A DNA stretch of 64,000 nucleotides from positions 75,239,133-75,303,132 of the forward strand of contig NC_132911.1 of NCBI RefSeq assembly GCF_047675955.1. The letters run 5' to 3'. Source of the stretch: Chlorocebus sabaeus. Its lineage: Eukaryota; Chordata; Mammalia; Primates; Cercopithecidae. The notes under the pieces were generated by a model. That model made no database searches. It was not told the DNA's origin and worked only from the letters and a program-made list of their open reading frames with translations. Both the position numbers and the translations under genes were made by a program. Of the stretch, positions 1 to 11,460 are shown in pieces (within the stretch, counting starts at the first letter, position 1; every line of letters begins with the position of its first letter).

Positions 1-58
1 AAATAAAATAAAATAAATAAATATTCAAAAAAAGAAAAAAAGGAAAAAGGGATATTTT
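1..58. repeat. A-rich tract at window edge
   Basis: An (AAATA)n and A-rich run with scattered G. It looks like the 3' tail of a plus-strand retroelement (Alu or L1) whose body lies before the window. The body is not visible, so the family cannot be named. Confidence 0.45.
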
Positions 59-1663
59 AAAATGTTGGACCCTGAAAACACATTAATTTTTCATATTTTA
101 AAAATGTTTGTTTAAAAACATATGGGTTTAAATTCTATCTATTTTTTAAAATAAGGTATATATATTTTTTAACATAGGTATAATCCTCTTTCTCATATTT
201 TGGAGGAGAACTCAGCTCCAACATACCACAATAAAATAAATTCTTAATTTTACTTATTTACCTAAAAGCCTAAAATGGTTTAGAATATGACTGTGTACCT
301 TTTTATTCCCAACTGGTGTTTCATCTGATGATGGAAATAAATATTATAAGGTCCATATAGTAATCTCATTGTGAGGAAACATAAAAGTTTAAACAAAAAG
401 TCACTTTAAAATTTATATGTTAGATGACTCTTATCCAAACCCCAGTGGTAAGAAGAATAGACGGAGACTTCTGAACAGTAATGTAAGTCTCTGTTTCCTA
501 TATCTTAACTTTCAGGAGTTCTCTTTTTCTCCAAAGTTTCTTCTTGTAAACATATATAAAAATCTTCTTGCTCTATTATTTTTATTCCTTTTCAATGAGA
601 AAACAATAACATGTTTAATTTAGAAAACCACTTTTAAGGTTCTCCATTGGGAAACATTGTGTCAAGAGGTGTAAATCTGTGGTCATACATTTGTAGTGTG
701 TGTAGCTGTCCTGAATGTTGATTAAGGATTATATCTCTACACCTGCTCACATAAAATGATGTACATGCTTATTGATATTTTACAGTCATTGCATGTTATT
801 CTTATTCGCGTTTTAAGACTTTGGGTTTAAACGTAATTGAGGCAAGTCATACTATATGTATGCACAATACTTCATATCACTCATGTTAACTGAAAATTTT
901 AAGTGCTATTCTCTTCTATTATTACTGTGAATAATTTTGCCTTGCCTTCTCTGATTTCAAAAAAAGCTTTTGAAAAACACTTTTCAGAAGAACAGAGTTC
1001 TACTGAATAAACATTGCTTTTTGAATGTTTTGTGCTTACTCATATATGCAAAAATCTTTTATTCTTCCTTGTGTGCTCTGACATAAATACCGTGTTGCCC
1101 AGAAATTGTTGCTTGAATATTTCTGTGGTCATTTTAGTCATATTTCTGAGGCCATCAAAGCTGTTATGAGGTTTTTCAGTACTAATCTCCCCATCATTTC
1201 AGAAGTATTGCTAGCTCTATTCTCAAACCTTTTAATAAAACAACAAAATTATTTTCCTGCACAAAGGTGTATCTTTCCAGAGCAAAATATTTCAGTTGCC
1301 CATCTAGGGCAGAATGTTTTGATGGACAATCTTTTCATTTATTCTGTGAAATATGAAAGTGACCATTTGTTTTGTTTTGTAGAAATTGTGTCTTTCCATC
1401 ACCTTGGAAACAATAGGTAACTAATAATTTGAATAGATGGACGAATAAATAATATAGTTAGTTTTAACTTTGTGAATAATTTTGCCTTGCCTTTTGTGAT
1501 TTCAAAAAAAACTTTTCATAATACCCCACTTCTCAATACCACCACAATAGAAATTAAATTTTGACATGAATTTTGGAGGGGACACATTCAAACCATACTA
1601 ATCGTGAATATAAATTTATGTATTTTAAAGATAAACTAAATATTCTGAGTATTGTGCATTTTG
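59..1663. other. Unique AT-rich DNA, no gene seen
   Basis: No recognised repeat family and no supported gene. The frames at 417-623 and 1106-1420 lack any protein family signature. The one notable structure is a 46-bp direct repeat at 926-971 and 1471-1516, listed separately. Confidence 0.5.
926..1516. repeat. Pair of 46-bp direct repeats 545 bp apart
   Basis: Copies lie at 926-971 and 1471-1516 and agree at about 43 of 46 positions. Both start TGTGAATAATTTTGCCTTGC and end in an A-run followed by CTTTT. The sequence on either side of each copy differs. The origin is unknown: a local duplication, or two bits of one unrecognised repeat. Confidence 0.75.
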
Positions 1664-1964
1664 TATTATTTATTTATTTATCTGAAATGGAGTCTCACTC
1701 TGTTGCCCAGGCTGCAGCGCATGGCGCAATCTTGGCTCACTGCAACCTCTGCCTTCCAGGTTCAAGCAATTCTCCTGCCTCAGCCTCCTGAGTAGCTGGG
1801 ATTACAGACATGAACCACCATACCTGACTAATTTTTGAATTTTTAGTAGAGACAGGGTTTCACCATGTTGGCTAGACTAGTCTCGAACTCCTGGCCTTGA
1901 GCGATTTGCCTGCCTCAGCCTCCTAATGTGCTGGGATTATAGGGGTGAGCTACCACACCTGGCC
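1664..1964 (-). mobile_element. Alu SINE (AluS/J-like), minus strand
   Basis: A full-length Alu read in reverse complement. A T-rich start (ATTTATTTATTT, the tail) leads into the right monomer with its GAGTCTCACTCTGTTGCCCAGG-type end, followed by the middle A-rich region and the left monomer ending in ACCTGGCC. Many CpG sites have decayed, which suggests an older S or J subfamily. The frame at 1573-1791 is an Alu shadow. Confidence 0.95.
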
Positions 1965-3620
1965 TCTTCTTCCTTTTAACCAATTTCTTTGACGGTATGG
2001 CCAGTTACAAATCTTGTTTGCATTGTATAAGGAGGTTTCTACTCTATTTGTTTACCTTAATATTATCAACAGCATTTGCATTCTAAATATAATTATAAAG
2101 AGGCAATAAACATAGAGTCTTAAGGGTAACATAATTTAACATTTGTCCTCAATCCTTTCTGAACAAAGTGGGCAGTAGTAAAGTATTATTTAGTGAAAAG
2201 ATGTTAAATTTAGATATCTGGCATTTGAAAAATAAATGAAATTGTTCTACTTTATCATTTCAAGTTTCTTTGAAGCTTTATATGAGTTCCACATATCATT
2301 TTACAATAAGACATATTAGTATTTGTGGAAACTGAGTAAAAAATGATCCTATGTTACTCAGGGGGAAGTTGTAATCTTGGTTTTGAAAATAGACAGTAAT
2401 GTTCAGAAATGTAATAGGCAATGTCCTACATGTCCTTTGCAAGATCACCAATAGGAAGTGAGTCTGAAAGTAAATTTAAACACAGGCTTGTAATTTTAGA
2501 TAAATAGTATGTGTAGAATGCATACTATTATTGAATTTAAAAGAATGATTACTGTAGGTTATAATTTATATTTTATGCTGTCTTCATTTTCTAATAAGTA
2601 AGTTGAGGCTTAGAAATCTCAAATTATATTAATAAGTTTGTCCCTAAACAAAACTTCGATGATAAATAATTGCTAATGTAGTGTACTTAATACCCACTAC
2701 CAAGATTCCATAATTATGCCAGCATTACAATACATTCTAAATATGTTCTGTCTGTATCTATTGGGCCAACTAGGCCCGTTGCATTGCCTGTTGAGTTTGG
2801 CTTGGTAGCGCCCTTTACCTGTGTAAGTGGCACAGACAGGGAAAACGAGAAAGATGGCTGTTTCTGATGAAGACGATTTAAATGGACTTGCAACTTAGAA
2901 TGGTACCTCAAGGCAAGAAGGTGAAAGAAACCAGCAATGCACACTTGTCATTAAAGGCAAGCAAGAATGTGGAGGAGAAGCATTAATGTGGCATCAGTAG
3001 CTAAAAAGTCAGTGAGTTTTTTAGATACGAAGATTGGGGTGAAATTTTTCACTTACAGGCAAATGGCTATAGGAGAAGTTTGGGAAGGGGCCCACTGAGG
3101 AGGAGGGAGGATAGAAGATGTGGAAGAATGCAGTTCTCGGGGAGAGCAGCACCTGAGGAGGGTAATAGGGTGAGTACTATCTGGAGGAAGATTATTTAGA
3201 TGTGGTTGTAGAAAGTTGTATGAGTAACTACCTAAAGAAAATCTGTTTAGTGGGTTCTGTTATTATAACGTAGTGCAAATGATCCAAAAAGGCACATTTG
3301 ATGAATTTGAATCCCAGTTTAGATAGTCATTACTCTCCTTTAGCTTTAACACTACAGAGGAATTTTTTTTTACACTAAAGAAAACGTGAAGGTGAGAAAG
3401 CTCCAAGAAGAGGGAAAACATTTAGGAATGAGGACAACAGGAAAGGAAAGTCAATGAAAGACTGTGTTGTCTTCAGGAATTCAGCAATGGTCCAAGGGAC
3501 TGTTTAAAACTGTTCTGTGACAACTGTGGCAGACCAGTAGAAATGGGACACTAGAGAATGTATCGCAGTTAAGTAAAGATGTACCCTAACATGTATATGT
3601 AAATATTTGTGTATATGTGT
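1965..3620. other. Unique DNA, nothing recognised
   Basis: No repeat family, RNA gene or convincing coding frame was recognised. The small minus frame at 2714-2944 has no family signature. Confidence 0.4.
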
Positions 3621-3622
3621 CC

Positions 3623-3652
3623 TCTGTGTGTGTGCGAGAGTGAGAGCCAGTG

Positions 3653-3695
<43 letters not shown>
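3623..3695. repeat. (GA)n microsatellite with TG lead-in
   Basis: A short TGTGTG run passes into a GAGA array, nearly pure from about 3654 to 3695. The leucine/serine-rich minus frame at 3504-3743 is a translation of this repeat and is not a gene. Confidence 0.95.
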
Positions 3696-3699
<4 letters not shown>

Positions 3700-4324
3700 A
3701 TGTATGTGTTAAGAAATAAACTAAGCATAATGTGTGATTTCAAATGTTAGTATCAGACATAGAAAATTAGACTGGAATTAACCTTAGAGATCTTCTCATC
3801 CAGCTTTTTGTGTCATGATACATGAAGCTTTCTTCAGCATTTCACTAGGGTGGTTGTCTAGCTACAACTTAGAGCAATCTAGTGAAAATGAACTCAGGTT
3901 TACAAGGCAATCCATTCTATTGTCTATAGACACATTAGTAATTCTGTAGGGGAACATGTTTCTCTCTGTACTTGTGAGATTCATTGCCACAGAACACCAC
4001 TTTGGCTTCTGAAACTGTGGATGAGAAAACCATGTACGTTTAGTCTAACTCTGTGCCATCTAATACAGTAGCTAGCCACTAGCCACATGTGGCTATTGAA
4101 CATATGAAATGTGGTTAGTTCAAATTGAGATGTTCTGGACATACCAGATTTTGAAGGCTATTGCAAACACAAAAGAGTCTAAAATATCTCATTAATAATT
4201 TTGTTATTAATTATATGTTGAAATGGTAGTATTTGGGGTATTTTGGATTCAATAAAATATATTACTGAAATTAATTTGACATCTTTGTTACTTTTACAAA
4301 TGTGGCTACTAAAAAATTTCAAAT

Positions 4325-6292
4325 TGATGGCAGTGGCGGGGATGTCCACAGCAGCCGCTGCCATCACGCTGGCTGCAGTGGGGAGGTACAGCCAGTGGTG
4401 CCAGGAGTGGTTGTGCAAGCAACAATGGCAGACACTGGTCCTCTGCGCCCCATGTCCCTGAGGCAGCTGACTGTACCACCCCCACTTTCACATGCCTGGC
4501 CAGGACCTGCTCCCAGGCCTGGACCCTCCACCACTCTAGACCCCGGCCCCTGTTGCCACTCTCACCCACCACTGCTGCCCGGAGGGCACAGGGTGAAGGC
4601 AAAGCTGGGCCTGGGGTGGTACTGCACTCCAGGAGCCAGTGGGAGCCAGGGACAAGGAGGAATCCCCTGGAGCCTGCCACCCTGGGAGCCACTAGGGCCA
4701 GGCTGAACTGCCTGCCAGTGGGAGAGCAACACAGTTGAGCACAGAGGGGTGAGCAGAGAGGGGCCCAGCGATGACCTGGAGCCACCATCCCAGGCTACAA
4801 GGAGGCGCAGCTGGGGCCACCTACACACTCCATAGAGCGGGTGGGAGTCCTGCCCTCCAAGGCACTGAACCTGGGCATCTTTGCACCTCTGTACACTTGG
4901 GGGCCTGGGAAGGCTCCCATTCCCCTGCAGACTCAGGGATGGGTGTCTGCTCCCACTGCCTGGCCTCTCCCTGTTCCTGGCACCCACTCCGATCTCGGAG
5001 TGGGGTTGGAGATGAGCCTGAGCTGAGCCCGGCTGGGTGTGTGTACACTTGCAGCAGCACTGGCATGCCAGCCTCCTGCCACCTTGGCTTCTTCTGGACT
5101 TTGGGCACCAATAAGCATGGTCGGGGAAACCAACTGGTTGCTGAGGACAGCTCAGATACAGGTCTGCAGGTGCCCCTTGACTCAAGAAGCCTGGGCACCG
5201 TGGACAGTGGCAAGAGGCAGACAGGCTCCTGAGCAGAAGGGGTGAGTCCCCATTGAGGGGCCCCACCTTCAGGTCAGGGAGGTCCTAAAGACTAAGGGCT
5301 GGCTTCCAGTCCTGAGTACTGGAGTGGGAACTTGTGGTGCCCTTTCTGGGCCCAGCCATGGTCACCCATGAGCCAATCAGCATGCACTTCCTCCCCTCTG
5401 AGTCCCATAAAAGCCCCAGGCTCAGCCAGAGCTGGACAGAAGATGGGACAACCAGCTGTAGAGAGGAGCTACCCTAGCTGCTGCGACTTGAACACTTGTT
5501 GGGATGACCTGTCTGCAGAGAGGAGCTACTCTCTGCTAGGAGCTGAACACTTGATAGTATACCCTGGCTAGGGAATGGAGCTTCCCCCTGAGAGACACCC
5601 TGGCTGTATAATAGAGCTACCCCCTGAGAATCTCCTCTGAGCCATTCTATCCTCTTCATCTTTCTCACCCTCCACTTGTCTGCGTACCTCATTCTTCTTG
5701 GTCTCAGCACAAGAACTTGAGACCCCCCAAATAGTGAGGCCAAAAGAGTTGTAACACAAACAGGGCTGAAACATGCCCCTTGCTTGCCACATTGCTGGCA
5801 AAAAGAAGGAGAGAAGAGCTGTGGCCCTCCAGGGGGCCCAGACCTGGGAGCTCAGCTCCCCAAGCCAGGGCTGTGATTCTCTCTTTGGGGTCCTGTGGTT
5901 CCTGGCATATCCAAGTTTCTGGGTGCTATCACATACCCCGTTGCTAGCTGTGGAAGCTGCCTGCAGTGTGCCTTGTTTGGCCACAGTCTCACAGAGAGCC
6001 AGCACCAGTGCCAGCACCTGGAGCTGCGTGCCCCACCATGGCAGCTGGCATGTTTGACTGTGCAATGTTCAGACCCCACGCTCACTCGCACACCCTTTGC
6101 TGCTCCATGCCTGACTCCCCTTTGGCAAATATGGAATCCAGGCCGGTAGCATGAGCCAGGCGCAGCCTGCCAGACCAAGTGGGCAGAACAAGCCCAGCAG
6201 CCTGAGCAAAACTTGGATGCCTGTTGGGCAAAGGAATCACTGGCCACAAAGGTTTCTGGCCAGAAAAGCAACACCCCAAGAATCCTGCAACA
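4325..6292 (+). mobile_element. Long GC-rich solo LTR, ERV1-type (MER52-like?)
   Basis: The element begins TG (TGATGGCAGTGG), ends CA (CCTGCAACA) and is flanked by the 4-bp duplication AAAT at 4321-4324 and 6293-6296. TG...CA ends with a 4-bp duplication are typical of class I (gammaretrovirus-like) LTRs. It is far richer in GC than its surroundings. A promoter-like ATAAAA lies at 5407-5412, followed by imperfect repeats containing GAGAGGAGCTAC (5460-5502 and 5517-5560). No gag, pol or env remnant was recognised, so it reads as a solo LTR. The length suggests a long family such as MER52, but this is unconfirmed. The many overlapping frames at 4302-6279 reflect GC-rich composition, not genes. 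Confidence 0.7.
5407..5412 (+). promoter_or_regulatory. TATA-like box of the LTR promoter
   Basis: ATAAAA lies inside the context CCCATAAAAGCCCC, a layout seen in several class I LTR promoters. If active, transcription would start about 25-30 bp downstream. Activity cannot be judged from sequence. Confidence 0.45.
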
Positions 6293-6546
6293 AAATTACA
6301 TAAAATTACATGAAAACCTCAAGATTATACACTCACATTATATTTCTATTGGACAGTGTTAGTCAACATTATACTTATAACCAATTGCTTTATTTGCATA
6401 TGCCCTTTTTTCTTCCTTGTATCTAACTTTCACCAGACAAGGCAATTAACAGAAAATATAAACTTTCAAGTTCTTTGATTTCTAGCCAAAGACTTCAAAG
6501 GCCCTACAGCTACTTCCCCATTCTCTAGAGACTGTATTATTTAAAT

Positions 6547-6680
6547 CAGTGTTCCCAAACTTCCAGGATCACCAGCATTGCCTGGGGTGCTTGCTAAAGT
6601 TGAGCTGTCTAAGTCTCTCCCATATCTACAGAAACAGCTGCTTCTGGGACAGTCCTATGGCAGCAGTGTTTGGGAAACTT
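6547..6680. mobile_element. Possible hAT-Charlie remnant
   Basis: The start CAGTGTTCCCAAACTT, the internal ATTGCCTGGGGTGCTTGCTAAAG and the end GTGTTTGGGAAACTT resemble MER3/MER5-type termini and body. The ends are not clean inverted repeats, so the call is weak. Confidence 0.4.
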
Positions 6681-7030
6681 TTCATTAGGGAAGAAGAATC
6701 CACAATGGTTTTCCATTTGCATAGGACAAAATGTGCACTTTTTGAAACACTTCACAGCCTGGTTAAATCCTGTCTTCGCATTGTGGTTTCCTTCTCTGCT
6801 TCTTCCCACCACTTTCCAGTCATGACAACCTGCTCATTAGGTTCTTTCTTGCTTTGGGTTGAATTAGTTTCTCCACCTGTCTGAAATGCCTCCTCCTGGC
6901 CCTTCTAAGCCTGATGGGTTCTAACTTTGTTACTGGCCCTTGTAAGAAGCTTGCCTTCATATTCTCCCTGCTCCAGACAAAGATAAGTGCTCTCTACTCC
7001 TTTATAGTATTTTTCCTCTAGAAAGGAACA
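6681..7030. other. Unique DNA, nothing recognised
   Basis: A pyrimidine-rich stretch without a recognised repeat or gene. The frame at 6549-6884 crosses the hAT remnant and shows no protein signature. Confidence 0.4.
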
Positions 7031-7180
7031 CAATCCAGGCTGCACATTCGAATCACCTGAAACTTTTAAAACTGATGCTCAGGTTACTTCCCTAGAATTT
7101 TGAGTTGCTTGGTCTGTGGCGGGCCATGGCTGTTAAAATTTTTCTTTTCAACCTTCTCAGGATACCAGTATTGAGAATCA
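7031..7180 (+). mobile_element. MER5A-like hAT-Charlie element
   Basis: GGCTGCACATTCGAATCACC near the left, a central GGTCTGTGGCGGGCC and a right end GATACCAGTATTGAGAATCAC match the MER5A layout with heavy decay. It is non-autonomous and has no coding capacity. Confidence 0.7.
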
Positions 7181-8640
7181 CATTTGGTGATTTGAGCACA
7201 GTCTTATTTCAGAAATTTATCACAAATTATTATAATTACTTTGTTTACATAGATCTCTTCATCTTAGATTGAGCACCTGGAGAATGTGAACAATGTCTTC
7301 TGTATCACAAATGCTGGAGGTGCAAAAAATGTTCAAATGCTTTTTCAGTGAAGAGTTTAAGGAACTTCTCTTGGTGTGAGTTGATGAGTAGATGACAGAG
7401 GTAACAAAGGAATACGTGAAGAAAATTACTTAAATCAATTTTGAAAATTTCGAGGCAAATTACTAAGATACTTTACACATTTCTCTGACATAACCTTGGA
7501 CTTCTCCCCACATTCTCCTGTGCTCATTATTGGCATGCCCCTTGGCATCATCTTTATCCATTAAGTGAAATTTGCTGGAGGAATCTCAAAAATCTTGTAG
7601 AAGTTGACTGTGGCCAAACTTTTATATGCGGTTCTCACTTCCATAACTTTAATTTTTGTTTCAATTCCTGCAAAGCCTGTACCTAACTGGATTCTTTTCT
7701 CCTCACTTCGTGGCTATACTGGCTTTCAAAACACCTCCAGTTGTTTTGCCTTTAAGTTTCGGTGTAATGGGCTATTTAACCTTCCAAACTGGCTGCACTG
7801 ACCTTCATTCTCTTCATAAACATAAACCTCTGAAAGATCTATGAAAGTGCCTTGCTTCTCTTGTCTCCATGTTAATCAAGGTCTACATAAGCTTCTTACT
7901 TACACTTTTTTTTGCTATTTATTTTAAATGAATTTTTCTTAGCATTATATGCTTTTTCAAATGTAAAATGTTCTCTTTTCTGAGAGATTTTTTCTTTCTC
8001 CCTTTTTATTGTTTTCTCTATGTTTATGTTAAATTCTATACTGTTCATCATACTCTGAGAGTAAAAATTAGTTATATGTTTTTTATTTGTCCTTGCAACA
8101 CTGCTCTTAACATATTATATGTTCCTGGACCCAAATCCTCATGTCTTCAATTATTATTTTTTCTTAGTATGCAAAGATAACTGTCAATTTGCATACCCAA
8201 TATCTGTTCTTTTTAGTAAATAAATTAATATTTCAATTAAGCTCATTTTCTAATTTTGTGAGTATATTCTAGATTATCAGCATATGAATTCAGAAATTGA
8301 ACTTTAACAGATTAGGAGCCTGTAATTAAGATGAAAGGTGAGTCAAACTCAAGTCCACAACTTAACATAAAGTAGCCTTAATGCATATACTAATTCTTGA
8401 TGAAATGATCTCTTGTGAGTTGATATTGGAAGACTAAAAACTTCATAAATCAGAAAAGGTAATTAATGAAGATATGTTCATTTCACCAACTGATAGGTTT
8501 TCAGAAGAGGAACCACATAATTATGACCTTCTGTGGTAAAGATAAAGATATGTAAAGATAGTTTTAAAGAAGAACCTTAATTATAAGGATAATAAATAAG
8601 AAAACTTGAAAAAAACAAAAATAATTCCCCATAAACCCAT
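7181..8640. other. Unique AT-rich DNA
   Basis: No repeat family, RNA gene or convincing coding frame was recognised. Small frames at 7604-8180 look like chance. Confidence 0.4.
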
Positions 8641-9240
8641 AACCAGATTGGTGTTTCATATATTTCATATATTTCTTTCTGGCATTGTGTGTGTACATGT
8701 ATAATTTATAAATTTGTCTCATATCATAGATAGTTTCATATTCTGCTCTTATTCTTTATGATATTTTCTCCAATAATTAGTTTCTGAATATATAATTTTA
8801 AATGACAGTATAATATTTAATCCATTCACACAAAGTTTTAAAATATATTCTTCCACTGTTTAAATATTTTGGTTGTTCCATATTTGTGCTTCTATACTTA
8901 TTGCTGTGATGATGAACACGTCTACATTAGGAATTATTCCAGAAGTGTGGATAGTAGGTCCAAAATCATGTAACCTTTGAAAGCCTATTCATACATAGTG
9001 CCAAATCATATTCCAGGACAATTTATCAGTTTATATTCCCATCAGCATTGCATAAAAATATTTGTAATTACACTGTACCTTCATCAACATTCAAAATATG
9101 GTCTGAATCCTTCTCAATTTAATGGGTGATAAATAATATAGTAGTGTGCATTTCTCTGACAATTAATGTGAATGAATGTTTATTCCTGTTTACTAGCTGT
9201 TTGCATTTCTTCTTTTGCATGTTTTTATTAGTTCATAATC
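8641..9240 (-). mobile_element. Old L1M fragment, minus strand
   Basis: Reading along the plus strand gives the reverse complement of an L1M ORF2/3' region. Landmarks are a decayed GGTTGTTCC...ATT(G)CTGTGATGATGAACA stretch, 'ATTCCAGAAGTGTGGAT' and 'CCCATCAGCATTGC', followed by the CATTTCTCTGA segment. The copy is strongly diverged and lacks both L1 ends. Confidence 0.75.
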
Positions 9241-10276
9241 TTTGCTTGCTTGTGAAGTCATTTTACAGAAGTTAAAAGCATTATAGAAATGTAATTCCAT
9301 TTTAGCCTGTGCATTTATGGTTATAATTTTGGCTAATTCCAGTATCCACAGATTGCAGTCTCTTTCCTGGTAAGGTCATCCATGGGTCTCTTTCTTGTTC
9401 CCTTTTTATATACAGGAATACCTCATTTTATTGCACCTGCTTTATTGTGCTTTGCAGATAGTGCAGTTTTTATGAGTAGAAGGTTCGTGGCAAGCCTGCC
9501 TCAAGCTAGTCTATTGGTGCCATTTTCCCAACAGCACATGCTCACTTTGTGTCTCAGTGTCACATTTTGTTAATTTTTCTGATATTTCAATCATTTTCAT
9601 AATTACTGTATCTGTTATGATAATCTGTAATTTTTGATCTCTGATTTTAAAGGTTTCGGGGTGCCACAAACCATACCCATATAAGACGATGAACTTAATT
9701 GATCAATGTATGTGTTCCAACTACTCCACTTACCACCTGCTCTCCCATCCTCCTTGCTTTCCTCAGGCCTCCCTATTCCCTGAGACACAACAATATTCAA
9801 ATTAGGTCAGTTAATAACCCTACAATGGCCTGAAAGTGTTCCACTGAAAGGATAGGCACAAGTCTTTCACTTTAAATCAAAAGCTAGAAATGATTAAGTT
9901 TAATGAGGAAGGCATGTTGAAAACTAAGACAGGCCAAAAGTAGGCCTCTTGTGCCAAATGGTTAGCCAAGTTGTTAATTTAAAAGAAAAGTCCTTGAAGT
10001 GAATTACAAGTGTTACTTCAGTGAATACATGAATGATAAGAAAACAAAACAGCCTATTGCTGATATGGAGAAGGTTGTAGTGGTCGGGGTAGAAAATCAA
10101 ACTAGCTACAGCATTCCCTTAAGCCAAAGCCTAATCTAGAGCAAGGCCCTAACTCTCTTCACTTATCTGAAGACTGGCAGAGGTGAGGAAACTGGAGAAG
10201 AAAAGTTTGAAGCTAACAGAGGTTGGTTCCTGAGGTTAACATAAAAGTGTAGGGTGAAACAAACGCTCAGTAGAAG

Positions 10277-10317
10277 CTGCAGCAAGTTTCCAGAACTTCT
10301 GCAGCAAGTTTCCAGAA
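10277..10317 (+). repeat. 22-bp-period tandem duplication inside Tigger1
   Basis: CTGCAGCAAGTTTCCAGAA occurs at 10277-10295 and again at 10299-10317, separated by CTT. The Tigger1 transposase as I know it has one copy here, so this is a small local duplication after insertion. Confidence 0.8.
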
Positions 10318-10857
10318 GATCTAGCTAAGATCGTTGATGAAGGTGCCTACACTAAACAAGAGTTTCAATATAAACAAAAGTCTTCCTGTGGAAGAAGATA
10401 CCATCCAGGACTTTCACAGCTAAAGAGAAGTCAATGCCTGGTTTCAAAGCTTCAAAGGTCAGGCTGACTCTCTAGTTAGGGGCTGATGCAGCCGGTGAGT
10501 TTAAGTTGAATCCATTGTTCTTTACCCATTCTGAAAATCTCAGGGCTCTCAAGGATGATGCTAAATCTGCTCTGCCTGTGCTTGCTATAAATGAAACAAT
10601 AAAGCCTGAATGATAAAACACATGTCTACAGCATGGCTTATTAAATATTTTAAGCCCAGTGTTGAGACCTACTGCTCAGGAAAATAGATTCCCTTTTTCT
10701 AAAACAAAAATTACTCTTCATTGAAATGCTCCTAGTCATTCAAGAGCTCTGGTGGAGATGTACAAGGAGATTACTGTTGTTTTCATGCCTGCCAACACAG
10801 TTTCCATTCTGCAGCCCATGGATCAAGGAGTAATTTCAACTTTCAAGTCTTGTTATT

Positions 10858-11460
10858 GGCTGAATGCACCAAGTGTCAGTTTCAGTTGTGGGAACTGATT
10901 TTGTTACAATGTTGTTTCACTGCAGGAGCCATATATTGAAGACAATGTCTGGAAGCTTCCACTTTGTAATTGTTGGCCACCATGATAATCCAGTTTTTGA
11001 AATGGAGTTTTTTTTTTCCCAGCTGGGAAAGTAGAATCCAAAGACAACCATCGTTACCCATAGCTCATGCTGTTTGCAACCTCATAGATAACATGTGGGT
11101 GTCAAAGAACATGCACTTGAAAACTGTGGACAAGTGCAACAAGTGTTTTCTGTCGGCATTAGTAACTCCAGGGCACATAACATTTTTAATTATGCTTTAT
11201 GACATACGGCAAGAAGATGGCATAAATAACTACTTTACTGATGTTTAGCATTTACACACAAAGTTTGCAATGAATCCATTTTATGAACCCAGTTCTCCTA
11301 TTTGTTCATGTGCATTTGACAGAAAAGTTCAGTTTCTTGGGAAAGGAAACACTTTTTAAGCTGAATGTAGAAAAATTCCAAAACAAATGATGATACCTCA
11401 ATGGAGTATACTGAGGAATGTGAACATTGTAAGTAACTTGATTAAATATCTTGGAAAAAA
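10858..11460 (+). pseudogene. TRAPPC2P: Processed pseudogene of TRAPPC2 (sedlin)
   Basis: TRAPPC2/sedlin is a 140-residue subunit of the TRAPP tethering complex in ER-to-Golgi traffic. This is an intronless copy. The coding part at 10945-11364 is 420 bp against 423 expected. It opens MSGSFHFVIVGHHDNP, one residue off the parent, and later keeps IRQEDGI, MNPFYEP and FDRKVQFLG blocks. It is broken by an expanded 10-T run at 11008-11017 (about +5 bp), a resulting TAG at 11032, a roughly 10-bp deletion near 11060 and a Tyr-to-stop TAG at 11246. It has 5' UTR-like sequence before the ATG, an ATTAAA signal at 11441-11446 and ends GGAAAAAA, a short tail remnant. It is inserted within Tigger1, so it postdates that transposon. 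The specific pseudogene number is unknown; the parent assignment is strong. Confidence 0.93.

Larger units (their letters stand above)
4049..6359. mobile_element. hAT-Charlie MITE (MER33-like), split by an LTR
   Basis: The left arm at 4049-4324 contains the typical TAGCCACTAGCCACATGTGGCTATTGA-type start. The right arm at about 6297-6359 ends CTATTGGACAGTGTT, a decayed hAT terminus. Together the arms are about 340 bp, the size of a non-autonomous hAT copy. The flanks TAGTCTAA (4041-4048) and TAGTCAAC (6360-6367) are consistent with an eroded 8-bp duplication. The family name MER33 is from memory and tentative; hAT-Charlie membership is more secure. A 1,968-bp element sits inside. Confidence 0.75.

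Noticed and set aside
3504..3743. Leucine/serine-rich 'membrane' frame
   Set aside because: Translation of the (GA)n microsatellite on the minus strand.
4302..6279. Many overlapping frames of 60-234 codons on both strands, some starting together
   Set aside because: They coincide with the GC-rich LTR, where stops are rare in all frames. None has a recognisable domain and all are low-complexity Pro/Gly/Ser-rich.
11070..11248. The surviving TRAPPC2-like frame as a functional short protein
   Set aside because: It lacks the true N-terminus in frame, ends at a Tyr-to-stop change and sits in a retrocopy with several breaks.
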